64,000 nt of DNA. Source: Loripinus fragilis (Eukaryota > Mollusca > Bivalvia > Lucinida > Lucinidae). Below are positions 44,290 to 55,464 of this stretch, in pieces (the first letter of the stretch is position 1; every line of letters begins with the position of its first letter). The position numbers and the translations under genes are program-made. The DNA is taken from positions 33,584,620-33,648,619 of the forward strand of contig OZ026520.1 in NCBI GenBank assembly GCA_964019695.1. The letters run 5' to 3'. The notes under the pieces were generated by a model. It saw nothing but the letters and a program-made list of their open reading frames with translations, had not been told where the DNA came from and made no database searches.

Positions 44290-46465
44290 TCGTTATTATT
44301 GCATAACATCATTTTGTCACTTATAAACTTTGGAAACAACGCTTCGAAAAATTCATTTTTGTATCACTATAATGGCGCGCAAAAGCATGAAGGATTCGTA
44401 GGTTTTGAAAAAGCCAGTTCCAGAGCAAAGACTTACGTCATCCTAACGCCACTAAATTACGTTTATTTACATGCACGTTACTGTTGATGACGTCAATTTT
44501 TGTGACGTCTAGAGTGCGTATATGTAAAGTACAAAAGCCGAGCATCAACAGCTAGCACGTGAATTGAGTGATAAATACATGGGTTTTTTGCTTGTTAAAA
44601 CATGGCTGTTAATTAGGCCACTGGCTGGATATGGTTTACTCCTAGGGGGAATTTTGTAGACCATATTTTTTAAAGCCCAATGTCCCTCTGACAATGGCAG
44701 CGTAAAGCTGTAACAGCTGTTACATACGTTACCCTACAAAATATATGACAACTAAATTTCTTTTTAAGACTTCAGAAAAAGTGCAAAAGATAAGGTTAGA
44801 TTTCCAAATTGGTTATATCTTCTATGTAAGCTATTACTAGTCTACAGATATAGTCACCTCCGATGTAGTGTATGTTACATTTTTTTCATTGAACCACCTT
44901 TTAAATAATAATGAATCTAATAAAGTTTGTCTTTAATTTTATTGAAACCAATTTATTTTCACTAATTTGGTATTATATTATTGAAATTTCATTTACCTTT
45001 TCAAAACTGCAAGCATTACGTTTCTATCTTATATACTTTTTGAGTTATTAGATGTGGAGCATGGTGCAACAGGTAGCCCCATATCACACAAAAATGTCAA
45101 GTGTAATTCTCTAGGCCTTGCGCTGGCTTTAGACCAACCTTCCTCCAGGGGGGATTTTGTACACTATAATTTCCTAATACTACATTATATAAGCCACAAT
45201 GTTTCATATGTTATTTCCAAGTCTCAGTATGACAGTTGTCGACTATACATGCATTACATCTGTCAGTGAATATAGCAAATCTATAAGGCTGCTATTCAAA
45301 TAAATTGAAGTTCTTTATTATTGTGTCTTACACTACTTTTACAGCACAGGCTACTTAAGTTACCCTCCGAATACCATTAAACGCTCAAGATAAGGTCTCC
45401 AACACGACCTGCTTATACTTATTTGCATGCTGGCACAGGTCTATGTACTTCCTTTTACTCTGGCTCATTTGTTGAGGAAAGAACTCAAACATAAACTACC
45501 ATTAATCTCTTTTTCGTTTTAGAGACATCAAATATAATAATTCTCATGGAAAGGTTGTAGTATACAGTGCAATATGTGAGCAACAATTTAAAATATGAAG
45601 GAAAACCCATCAGGTAGGAGTTATAGAGCTGTTTCTTGCCAAGCTAGCAACTCTTCGTATATTATCCAAGGGTTTAAATCTTTTACAATACAGCTTATTA
45701 ATCCTCTATCAGATTCATCTTGCAAGGATTTTGCAATATGCTAGCACTCTGGTAATGGCATCATTACCTTGTAACAGCCAAATACATATATTAACCATCA
45801 ACATATTTGATAATTTTAGTAAATGACATAGCTTCTGAAAAGTGCAAACCATAAGGTAAGATTTCCAGAGTGGCTATATCATCTAAGTAAGCTATTTTTG
45901 CATCACAGATATGGACCTTTGAAAACAAATATGCATCCCCAAGTGTTACGTATGTTACATTTTTTCATTATTCCTATAAAAATGATTTATGAGTTTAAGG
46001 TAGTGCGGGACCCATGTCAAAAGATAACCTTACTTTTACTTAAAAGTAAGAGTTAGCGTTCCTCAATCTTGTTTTTAAAAGAGAATACTTATTTGTAAGA
46101 CGGTAGATATTATTCTCCCCTGACAACTCTTTGATGCTTGAAACGTAATTCTGTAAGTATTTTGCTTTCACAAAAAGAAGGAATGCAAGTATTAGCTTTT
46201 AAAAAACGTCACCCAGAGTATGAAGTCATTCAGTATTTTGATGGTTAAAAGTTGCGGATCGTATAAATATACATACTATATACATGTCTCGGTTGCTATT
46301 TCTGCATGCTGCCACTAACCTAAGACCCACCCCCACCCCAAAAGGGGGGGGGGTTGTAGACGTGCACATGCCTTGTATGTGACATTCTCATGTTTTAGGT
46401 CCCATGGAGGTACATGGTCACTAATGTTTTATGGAAAAATGACGTAACTATTTCAATTACCTTAT

Positions 46466-48032
46466 CACACCGGATAGGCAGCAATAAAAACAGTCTAAAC
46501 AATCGATGAATGCTGATAACAAATTGCTAGAAACAGTGTTTGTGATTGCCATTTATTGCCTATCGGACTACAAACAACAATCCAAAATTCTGTTACTTAC
46601 AATATTTAACGACGTTCGTCGATAGCATTAACGTTTTCGATTGCCGCCTATCTAGTGTGTTTTTGATATACTGAAGACGTAGCCAAAACAATTTGATACA
46701 ATGGCTAGGAGTTATTTCATGTTTCTGTTGAAAAAATTATTTTGTTTCGTTGCATGTTTCATGATGATAAAATGGACATTTCTGCATACATTTTAATAAA
46801 ATTAATTAGAACTGCATGTGCCTGAAAGGAAGATATATGACAATATAACATTCTTTTCTGTATATTAACGGTTGGCAAGCATGGTACAGATGCGCGGATC
46901 CAGGAATTTTCATCAGGGGGGGGGGGGGAGGGTCCAGGTCAGTCTGACAAAAAAGCTCTGACAACGATTTTTTTTAGTCCTCAGCTTATTTTACAGGAGT
47001 TAAATGGTCAATTTCAAAGAAATCTATCGTTTTTCAAGGCTCCAGATAGGGTCCAATTTTTTCCAGGGGGTCCAACTTTTTCCAGGGGGTGTCCAATTGC
47101 TTATTCCCTATAGAAACCCATTTAATTTGTGATTTTCCAGAGGGGGTCCGGACCCACTGCCCCCCTCTGGATCCGCACTTGGTGCAGCCCTCACAGCTTC
47201 ATGGTTATGGCTACAATACATTATCTCATTTGGGCTTGGCAAACGTTAATAGACAGAAGAATTTATCATCCTTTTATTGTTATATACCTTATAATAAGTG
47301 TTTACTATAGAAACTTGAGGTGTTTCAATCGCTGACAATTGTACATTTTATTTAATAATGTGTCATATTTTGGTTGATTGTTGACCAATCACTGACCGCG
47401 GGCTTTATTTCCGATAAAACATGACTGCAGAGGGCTTAATTGCCATTTCAACCTGCTCACGGATATCCTCTGCGAGTTAAGATACCGTCGCTTATGCTTT
47501 ATTGAGAAATGACCAAAATATTCAATTATCATAAGATACGCTACTTTATTACATCGGATAGGCGACAATCGAGAAGGCTCTGAACAATCGATGAACGTGG
47601 ATCGCAAATCCCTAGAATTTTCTATTTGTCGCCAGTCAGGCAAACAAACTGCAATTCAAAAAGTCTGTTTCTGACGGTATTTGATCTACGTTCGTCGATA
47701 GCATCAACGTTTTCGATTGCCACCTATCCGGTATGTGTATTGATACAATGAATACGTAACCAAAACAATCTGAAACAAGAGCTAGGAGTTATCTACATTT
47801 TTCAGTCATGTTTCTGTTGAAAAAAAAGTTTGTTTCCACACCGGATAGTGAGCAATCGAAAACACTCTTAACCATTGACGAACACGGATCAAAACTCGCT
47901 AGAAACAGTGTTTTGATTGCAAAGTGTCGCCTGTTCGATGAGTGATGGTAATAAAAAAAACTATGATTCTAACTATTTTTGGTCTATAATCGTCGATAGT
48001 ATTGATGTTTTCGATTGCGCCTATAAGGTGTG
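46466..48032. repeat. Three copies of a ~190-bp CACCGGATAGG MITE
   Basis: 46466-46659, 47550-47737 and 47837-48032 each begin CACACCGGATAGGC-GCAATCGA (one ACATCGGATAGG) and end in its reverse, CGATTGCCGCCTATCCGGTGTG, with AACAATCGATGAA and TTCGTCGATAG inside. The flanks AGCCAAAACAAT-TGA-ACA--AGCTAGGAGTTAT are also shared between the first two, so at least part arose by tandem duplication rather than separate insertions. Confidence 0.75.
46888..47181. mobile_element. GATCCAG-ended MITE with a poly-G run
   Basis: GATGCGCGGATCCAGGAATTTTC with GGGGGGGGGGGG mirrors AGTGGGCCCC-like GCCCCCCTCTGGATCCGCAC. Two internal units read TCCAGGGGGTCCAA and TCCAGGGGGTGTCCAA. Nested in the TTAA element. Confidence 0.6.
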
Positions 48033-48104
48033 GTTTTGTTGTATGCTTCAGGATGTTACAGTAGACATTTTGTTTTGGAAATGCTTTTGTTTGAAAGGAA
48101 AGTA

Positions 48105-48580
48105 TTCTAGAACTTTTTGGATACTGTAAAGGCGGCACCTCATGACTGCCTTATTAGTATACTTTAGACATAGGTAAAATCTGAAAATGAGGCGTTATAA
48201 CTACATTCGAACGTGTTTGTTTATTGTTTAACATTAGTATAGAGGCAAACAGTGTGGACCCAGATCAGACTGCTCTAGGTGAGCAGTCTGCTCTAGATCT
48301 ACACTGTTTGTTTAAGAGGCTTCATAATATTTCAATAGACGATAAAAAACATACGATTGTGTTGTAATATACGCTTTAAGGGTTAATAAATGTGGGTTCA
48401 GTGCATTAACGGACAGGACTTTCATGAAATGCACGCAGACCTGCGCGGCTCAAGCAACTTTTAAACGCTTAACCAATGAATAGAACCTGATTTCCATTCT
48501 TGAGCAGTTGAAATAACCGAACCTCGCCCAGATATGAAAATTAAAGTTGCCACCTTTACAGTACCCAAAAAGTCCTACAA
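48105..48580. mobile_element. TA-flanked MITE, 476 bp, with nested hairpin
   Basis: TTCTAGAACTTTTTGGATACTGTAAAGGCGGC mirrors GCCACCTTTACAGTACCCAAAAAGTCCTACAA. TA flanks both sides (48103-48104 and 48581-48582), as for Tc1/mariner-mobilised MITEs. Inside lie the GCAAACAG hairpin (48245-48310) and a right-half fragment of the TTAACCCT MITE. A related element is at 61781-62108. Confidence 0.78.
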
Positions 48581-49639
48581 TATATAACAATGACAATATA
48601 ACATTCCTTTCTGTATATTTACGTTTGTCAAGCCCTTGTGCGATAATGTGTTGCAGGCCTCACCACTTTGTGGTTCTGGTTGCAACACATCACATTCAGG
48701 CTTGCCAAACATTAATACAAGGAAAAGAATGTTTTATCCTCTTATTGCATGTTTGTAAGTTTATTCTTTAAATGACATTTAGATCTATGCATCAGGAATA
48801 AAGCTATAATTTTTAGCTTTTATCTACATAAATCCTACGTGTAAGAAAGCATCAAAGTATCAAGACATGCTGTAGCCATGCTTTAATGAGAATCATAATG
48901 TAATGTGCTGGGTCACATATGCTAGGTCAAAATCTTTTTTGTCATTTTCTACGCCCATTTGTCAGTGCTTAATCAATAAAAGCTATGTCTCCGCCCAGTG
49001 ATATAATTAGGGCGTAGACAAACAAAAAAAATTGGTTGAAAGGGGAGACAACACTTATTATGGTCTTTATTTTTTTCAGGATTTTTCAGAAAAGTCACCA
49101 AAACAAAAAAACCAGCACGGTGACACATATTTTTTATTCAATCATTAGATTCTTCATGAAAATATCTTTGTAAAAATATGTTTTTTGTTGTTCCAGTTAC
49201 ATTCTCTGATATGTTTATTTTGAATATTAATGTTTTTTTTGGCGTTTATTCGTTTGACTTAATTAGGATTTTGCTTAATAAATTGTGTAAATACATGTTA
49301 TTTCACTATTTTTTGTTTTTATTTATATCTCTGGTGTGAGTAGTATTTGTTCTGAAAAAACCCGTATTGCGTTTCTTGTTAATTTGTTAACAAAATCTGT
49401 GTTTGTTTATTTCAAAAACCTGCGATTTTGCAGTTTTTGACATCAAATAACTTTTTAAAAAGAACGGTGAGGTATTGTTTTTTTTGTCTTAGATTATAAG
49501 TATAAGTCTATATTATAATATATTAAAAGATAAAACACTTTTGGACATATGCCGGTGAGTCCGGTACTACCTTAATATAGTTTGATATTTTCTAAATGTG
49601 AATATAAGGTTTGAGTTGTTGAGTTTTGAACATGGTAAC

Positions 49640-50206
49640 CCCATATCACACAAAATGTGAAATATAATTCTGTTGCTCTTTTGTTAGGGTTCAATCGAGT
49701 TTTCTTTCAACCAGAGGTACACAGTTTCCTTCCCATTTATTGTCCACACATTTTGTCCATATTTAGAAAGCCTTACTTGTTTTCATGGGAAAGACTTGAT
49801 AGTTCAAACTTTGTATGTACATCTCAAGGACAGAAAAGCAGGGTGGAAGTAAGCTCATGTTCATGCCATTTGAAATAGTCAGTATATGTGTATGGCTTTG
49901 GTACTTTTTTCAGAAACATGTCGTACTGCAGCTTGTTCACATTTATATAAATAGCACATGTTAGGGCTTCATGTTACTGATTAGTGTCTGGAGCAATTCT
50001 TTGTCTGTTTTCCTACCCTGCTTAAAATGTAGATGAACTAGTGGGGAGGGGTTCTTTATCAGTTTGATAGGAACGACCATCTCGTGGTAGTAACACATTT
50101 GCACATTGTTAGTGTCACAATCTGTTAAATAGTGCATGACTGCAGATTCTTCCCATATATTCTGATCAAAGTTGTTGACATGCAGAAGGAGTACATTTTG
50201 TTGCAA
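49640..50206 (-). pseudogene. Fragment of unnamed HALTGCDT-family gene in copy A
   Basis: The frame ending at 49961 contains M-H-Y-L-T-D-C-D-T-N-N, then V-P-I-K-L-I-K-N-P. This matches an H-A-L-T-G-C-D-T motif that I know from a large unnamed multi-copy protein family of marine invertebrates. Stops and frameshifts occur beyond. The same segment, also broken, is present in copy B. Confidence 0.5.
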
Positions 50207-50324
50207 ACACCAGCGTTGAACAAAAGTGTTTGTAAGACTTTATATACTGCTGCTTATACATTGTATATACATGAATGTATCAGTGACAAAACCAACATGC
50301 CCTGCCTTTAGTGCCTGTAAACCT

Positions 50325-51180
50325 ATAAATCTACTATTTAAATGATATAAACACATAAGAATGACTAAATGATTCCAATAATGGCCTTTTAGTAATAATT
50401 CAAAACTACTGAGTACCAAAATTAGCATTGGTGCAGAGCATTTGTACAGAAATGGTTTTCTCTTCAAATTTCGTACAAAATTTAATGTTAAAGTAACAGG
50501 TCAGATAGACGTTTGTTGGGAAGTAATTCGGGGTGTCCAGCAATGTTAAGTCGAATTCCTCAAACCATTACAAAATCACAGGTAAATATGTTATCATCAA
50601 TCCAAAAACTTTTAACACGTCCCTCATAATCGTATGATAGCGTGTGAGAATGAGTAGCAGCTTATCAGCTCAAGTATGCGACATCAATGATGCAATGATG
50701 ACTGACAACATAAGGTCAACAAGTCTATTCACGTGATAATTTGGTACTTTACGCATTTTTGAGAATAGTGATCATGTACCAATTTGCAGACTCACCATAG
50801 CGTTAAAGGAAGGTTCTGTGCATTTGTGTTCAGTGTGCATGCTCGTATTTTAAACCCTAATAACTTAAAGTGCACTTGGAACGCAGTAGAATCAGATGAG
50901 AGGGCATTACTAAAATGCATAACTTATTATTAAAACTATGCCCTATGCAAATAAAAACACGTTGATACGTACGGTACTTTTTTTTTATTATATTATGTAC
51001 CTTAAGCATAGTTTTGGCTGTAGTTTGGAAAATATAATCCGAACGTACCACTGTTTGCCTATCTGGAACTAAATAATGTTGTAGATTCTAAAAAATACAG
51101 CTCTTAATAATTTAAATATTGACAACTCTTTTGACCAAGAAAGCTAGAGTTAATGAAAATGTCCTTAGAAGTATATAAAT
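50325..51180. other. No gene seen
   Basis: Short frames only, no motif. The frame at 50240-50467 continues from copy A and is not a gene. Confidence 0.35.
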
Positions 51181-51183
51181 ATA

Positions 51184-51381
51184 CAGTAAAGCTTGTCTTA
51201 AGCGGCAACTCAAAAGGAACACCAAAAATTTATTTTCAATAACGATTATCGATTAATGCAGGTCAAAAGTATTGCAGAATGCTCCATTCTGCAGTACTTT
51301 CGACCTTTATTAAGCTACCATTTTCCATTAAGATCTTTGTTTTGTCTATTTTTAAGTGACCGCTTAAGACAGGTTTTACTG
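51184..51381. mobile_element. TA-flanked MITE, ~198 bp
   Basis: CAGTAAAGCTTGTCTTAAGCGGCAACT mirrors AGTGACCGCTTAAGACAGGTTTTACTG, with TA on both sides. An inner hairpin AAGTATTGCAGAATG pairs with CATTCTGCAGTACTT. Confidence 0.85.
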
Positions 51382-51559
51382 TACTACACTATAAACTAAC
51401 TTTAAAAATGAAGAAAAATGCTTATCTACAATTATCGTAGGATATGTCATTTTAAAGCTTGTTTAGATGAATCAATCGAGAAGATTGGACAGTTCTAAAC
51501 CTTCTAAATGGTCACATGTACCCGATGAATAATGGTTTAATTTAGTAACCACCTGGACC

Positions 51560-51740
51560 AGGACGTTCTAAGCTCACTTGCTCCTTTCGAATAATAATCC
51601 TACCTTGACTCAGTTATATGTCCTCTGCTCCCTTAAAATCTTTATTTGATGCTCCCCAAATCATCAAAAATTATATGCTTGCCCCCAAGCTCCCTTAAAT
51701 AATTTACCATTTATTACCAGCTACTTTAAAATAAATTGTC
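51560..51740 (-). repeat. GGGAGC-rich interspersed repeat, copy 4, reversed
   Basis: GCTCCC-TTAAAATC, GCTCCCCAAATCATCAAAAATTATATGCTTGCCCCCAAGCTCCC and ACCAGCTACTTTAAAATAA are the reverse of the pattern at 13325-13480. Confidence 0.5.
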
Positions 51741-52243
51741 CTTTGTCAATGACCACAAAACCGTGAGAGGGCCCCAAAGTTTTCAAACCTTTCTCATTAC
51801 AAATGTTAGGAAGTACTGTAACCCTTTTAAATCCTGTACTGATCGCCAAGAACCCCACGTTACCTGTGCTGTATAGAACGCCTCAGGTTTGTGATGTTGA
51901 AACCAGAAGTTCTTAAGACGAAATTCGTTCCTCAGTATATCACACATTTTTTTAAAATAACGTCACCTATGAATTAACCCTGCATATCCTTACAGGTACT
52001 AGAAATTCGTTCAAATATTTTGATGTGAACTAACGGCATCTATCTAGTACATTTATAATGCGAGTGTGATTATGAAATATTTGTATACTCATGATAACAG
52101 TTATCATATTGGCCAGCCCATGCCCTTTTGGTATGTATCGCATAAATGTGCAAACGTCACCTTTAGACGTCTATTCTGACGTATCAAGCGGATTAGGTGA
52201 TCTGAACGTTTGTCTAGGTCTTCATCAACTTTCATGCATTGTG

Positions 52244-52350
52244 TATACGAGCTTCGAAGGCACTAGCCAGTCTGCGCATTTGCGCAGACTGACCTGAGCC
52301 TTCGTTGCTCGAAAGTGTGGTAAGTACCGTAATCTCATGTGCTGGCTCAT
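52244..52350. mobile_element. Hairpin plus MITE tail, CTTCGAAGGC type
   Basis: CGAGCTTCGAAGGC..CCAGTCTGCGCA pairs with TGCGCAGACTGACCTGAGCCTTCGTTGCTCG, followed by TAATCTCATGTGCTGGCTCAT. The layout matches the GCGACCAGCAAAGC MITE but with different outer-stem sequence. Confidence 0.65.
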
Positions 52351-53113
52351 ATACGAGACATTACTTGACCAATGATTCGTGTGCCTAGTGAAGATTCATA
52401 TCGGCATAAACATTCTCCATTTACAGCAAGACTGTCTGTATAAATCGGATTTAAAGGCTACATGTATATGGTTTCTTCATACGAACATTGATATATCTTA
52501 CCAGACTGGTTGGATGCTCAGACGAAACTTAGTCTTCGTTGGACACTGTGGACATTGTGTTTGTTTATACATGCACCGGCTCTTATGTGAGCAAACAAAC
52601 GATACCAAGCCTTTTGAATCCGTGCCTTTTGCCAAAAGGTATTATCACTTAAAACACAACAAAATATTACAAAAATAGCAATGCAATTTGTATATTTAAA
52701 CACCGTGAATTGGTAGCATTTGGCCTGCAGCTTGTCTTTGTATAACTTTTTCATTGCTTAGAAACTGTTCTGTTGATTTTAATGATACGGTAAAATGGCT
52801 ACAATAGGCGAAAAAATGTTCCAGTATAATATACAATAAATAAATTAAAGCCCCACCCTCGCAGATGCCTGTAGCCATTGTTCGTTTTTAGGCGGCGATC
52901 GGTTTCTGTTGGTAGTCTTATTGTTTGGGTGTATTGTGCTGGGCCTACTTTAAAATTTGCGTTTGATATGGTTATTTGTATCCTTTCTATGACTAGGGGA
53001 GAGAGATGAGGTGCTTGTTTCACTTTGATTGTAGACACGTTTTTGGCGTGTCTTTGTTTTGTCTATGTTCTTGTGTCTGAACTGAGATGGGAAGAAAGAG
53101 AGAACTGAAAATA

Positions 53114-53325
53114 GGGTAAATTCGGTAAAATTCGGACATCAGGTAAATTCGGACATGCGTTAGCAAACAGTGGAAATCCAGATGAGACGGCTCCTTATGA
53201 GCCATCTCATCAGGATTTTCACTGTTTGCTTAGTTAATTAATTTCTCATTCCAGTAATTAAAATATGAAGCAAACAAGGCCGCTGTCCGAATTTACCCGA
53301 TGTCCGACGTTACCCGACTTTACCC
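53114..53325. mobile_element. TA-flanked MITE, 212 bp
   Basis: GGGTAAATTCGGTAAAATTCGGACATC mirrors GATGTCCGACGTTACCCGACTTTACCC with TA on both sides. It encloses the hairpin 53163-53229 (GCAAACAGTG with a GATGAGACGGCTC inner stem). Confidence 0.88.
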
Positions 53326-53443
53326 TAGTCTGAATCCGAACCTCTCTCATGCCTGCTGCTGCAGACCTTTGTCTTGCCTTTACCCATTTAAGCTGAATGG
53401 AATTTTCCACTTTACCAATTGGACCAGCCGTTTTGAGGGTAAG

Positions 53444-53688
53444 CCCTCCTTAATGCGCAAATCGCAACAAAAGTCGTTGCTTTTTTATCTGCTGAAATGT
53501 TTAAGAAGCCTCTATGGCAAACAGCGTGGACCCAGATCAGACTGCTCCCGTAGGAGCAGTCTGTTCTGGGTCCACGTTGTTTGCTTCTTTACTTAATTCC
53601 TCAGTAATGTTAGGCAATTATTTGCAGCAGACGACTTCAGCAGACGACATTATCAGATGCATTTTTTTCTTGGCGCTTTAAGGGTTAA
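53444..53688 (-). mobile_element. TTAACCCT MITE, reverse copy
   Basis: Reverse complement of 35327-35573 at about 85%, ending CTTGGCGCTTTAAGGGTTAA and containing the hairpin GCAAACAGCGTGGACCCAG..GTTTGC (53517-53584). Confidence 0.82.
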
Positions 53689-53727
53689 AGTATTTTTTAC
53701 CGTCCGTTCCAAAGCGGTGCTTCTATA

Positions 53728-54545
53728 CTGAGGGACTTTAAAAACGCACCATTTTACATTCTCAGTCTCTTCCACATGATTAATTTGAGGATGTTTTTTT
53801 TATCATTTTTTATCATCCTGCAAAATGGACCATGATTTGCCATGGTTTCGATTTGCTCATGCTGTTCATTCTGACGTAATATCGACGTAAGTGTTTTTCA
53901 ACAATTGTCGTCTGACAAATGTGAATTTGATCCTATTTGAAAACAAACACTTTCAGGTGGTAGCCAGATGTCTTAGCAAATTGAAAAACACAAAAGTTTT
54001 CAGAAATAATCGTTTTATTACACTCCCACTCGCAGCGTTTCTTTGCTAACGTCAGTCTTAAATTTTAAAACATCAATAACAGACGGATGACGTCTGCGCA
54101 TTCCGCGATACTTTTGTATTTCTTGCAACTGATTGAGGAGTATCTGTTGGAAACAAAAAAATTTTGATTATTCCTGATCCTTAGGATGTAAACGGCCAAT
54201 TGCGTCAAAAATCAATGACGTCATGTAGACGTAATGAACGTTGCCAGAGGCCTAAAACTTCACGATTTGATTTTGTCTTTCCTTTTGCTTTCAAGAACAA
54301 ACATCGGTTCGAAAACTTTTTTTCGTTCATTATGGAAGGTATGGGTACTCTGTGACTTTTTGAATTTGAGTTGTCTCAGAATTATCGCGACGTCACGGCA
54401 ATCATAAGCCACAGCGTTTCGAGTTTCTCATTGAATGCAAGCTAAATGACGGAACTTGTCAATTTTATTTTTCACATAATGAAAGTATCCAATTTTCGAC
54501 ATAAAAAAGCATTTAAGCAGGTGGTGCGTTTTTAAAGTCCTTCAG
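53728..54545. mobile_element. TA-flanked DNA element, 818 bp
   Basis: CTGAGGGACTTTAAAAACGC and ACCA mirror TGGT and GCGTTTTTAAAGTCCTTCAG: a 24-bp inverted repeat with one mismatch, and TA on both sides. No frame of interest. A non-autonomous Tc1/mariner-type element is likely. Confidence 0.88.
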
Positions 54546-54833
54546 TATATTTTGGATCATTTTTAACATTAAATTTAATGTTTTGTGTTTGTCATGCTTT
54601 CTTGTCTATTCATTGCGGCCTTAAGGGCGCCTGCTGGGGGAAGGGGGAAGGGGGGAGGGGTTGGTCTTTTGGCTCCCTTGTGTGTGGTGTTTTCTTGTGC
54701 TTTGTCACATTCCTATGTGGTGTCCTGGGCCAGGTGTGGTACTAGATTGTATCGATTCCTGATATTTGCCTTTTTACCTACTTTGTTGGGTTGTATTTGT
54801 CAATATTTATTCAAATTCTAATAAAACATTCTG

Positions 54834-54905
54834 TAAGCTTACAGTGGAGATCCTGATCTGACGCCGCGTCTTGCGGCGTCTGATCTGGGTCTGCACTCTC
54901 TGGCT
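54834..54905. mobile_element. Hairpin element, GACGCCGC type
   Basis: ACAGTGGAGATCCTGATCTGACGCCGC pairs with GCGGCGTCTGATCTGGGTCTGCACTCT. The outer arm resembles the GCAAACAGTG family but the inner stem GACGCCGC is different and perfect. Confidence 0.7.
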
Positions 54906-55024
54906 ATGTGTCACAAAAAGGACCAGATGCTTAAATGGGTTAAACTTCACTGACATGATGCTCAAATACCAAAAGAAAGTTGCTTGGCTCAAAGTTAATT
55001 ATATATGAAGATGTGAATGCCATC

Positions 55025-55102
55025 TGAACGCAAACAACTGGCATGTGAATAAGACACATGGGGAAACATTTGCCTCAGGTTCACATGGCAGTTGTTTGCG
55101 TT
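55025..55102. repeat. Hairpin GAACGCAAACAACTG
   Basis: GAACGCAAACAACTGGCATGTGAA pairs with TTCACATGGCAGTTGTTTGCGTTT, with one or two mismatches, around a 28-bp centre. Confidence 0.8.
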
Positions 55103-55464
55103 TATATGACAATCATATCTGAAAAAAGCACGGCTCAGAACTGGAGTGAACGTAGGTAGACGTGGGGTACCAGATTCACTGAAGTATAAGCCAGCACCTG
55201 ACAGAACCAAAGATCGGGCTTGTGTATTGAGCGAAAGCCAAATCATTTGAGCCGCGACATGTGATTTCCAACAATGTGGTATTATGACAAGTGTAGACAC
55301 AGACGAGCCTGTGAAGCCTCCTGTTAAGCTTAGAAACTCCTAATTATGTTCAGTAAACAGCTTAACACTCATAGAATATTCAAACGACTAGCAAAAGCTT
55401 TGATCAGACTGCGCGTCTGCGCAGGCTGATCTGAGGCTTTGCTGGTCGCACATCCCACATTGAT

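Larger units (their letters stand above)
45999..49571. mobile_element. TTAA-flanked DNA element, 3573 bp, non-autonomous
   Basis: TTAA at 45995-45998 and 49572-49575 flanks the inverted ends GGTAGTGCGGGAC and GTCCGGTACTACC. Copy B of the host element has no such insertion at the equivalent place (near 57105), giving an empty-site control. TTAA target duplication is characteristic of piggyBac and Kolobok superfamilies. The ends lack the CCC start usual for piggyBac, so assignment is open. No transposase frame is visible; it contains nested MITEs. Confidence 0.82.
44614..50320 (+). mobile_element. Large TAGGCC-ended element, copy A, split by an insertion
   Basis: TAGGCCACTGGCTGGATATGG at 44614 is the left end also found at 55465. 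44614-45998 and 49572-50320 together parallel 55465-57950 of copy B. The 3.57 kb between them is a separate insertion. The right part carries a fragment of the unnamed gene family on the minus strand. Similarity stops near 50320, so the right end is deleted or replaced. Confidence 0.82.
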
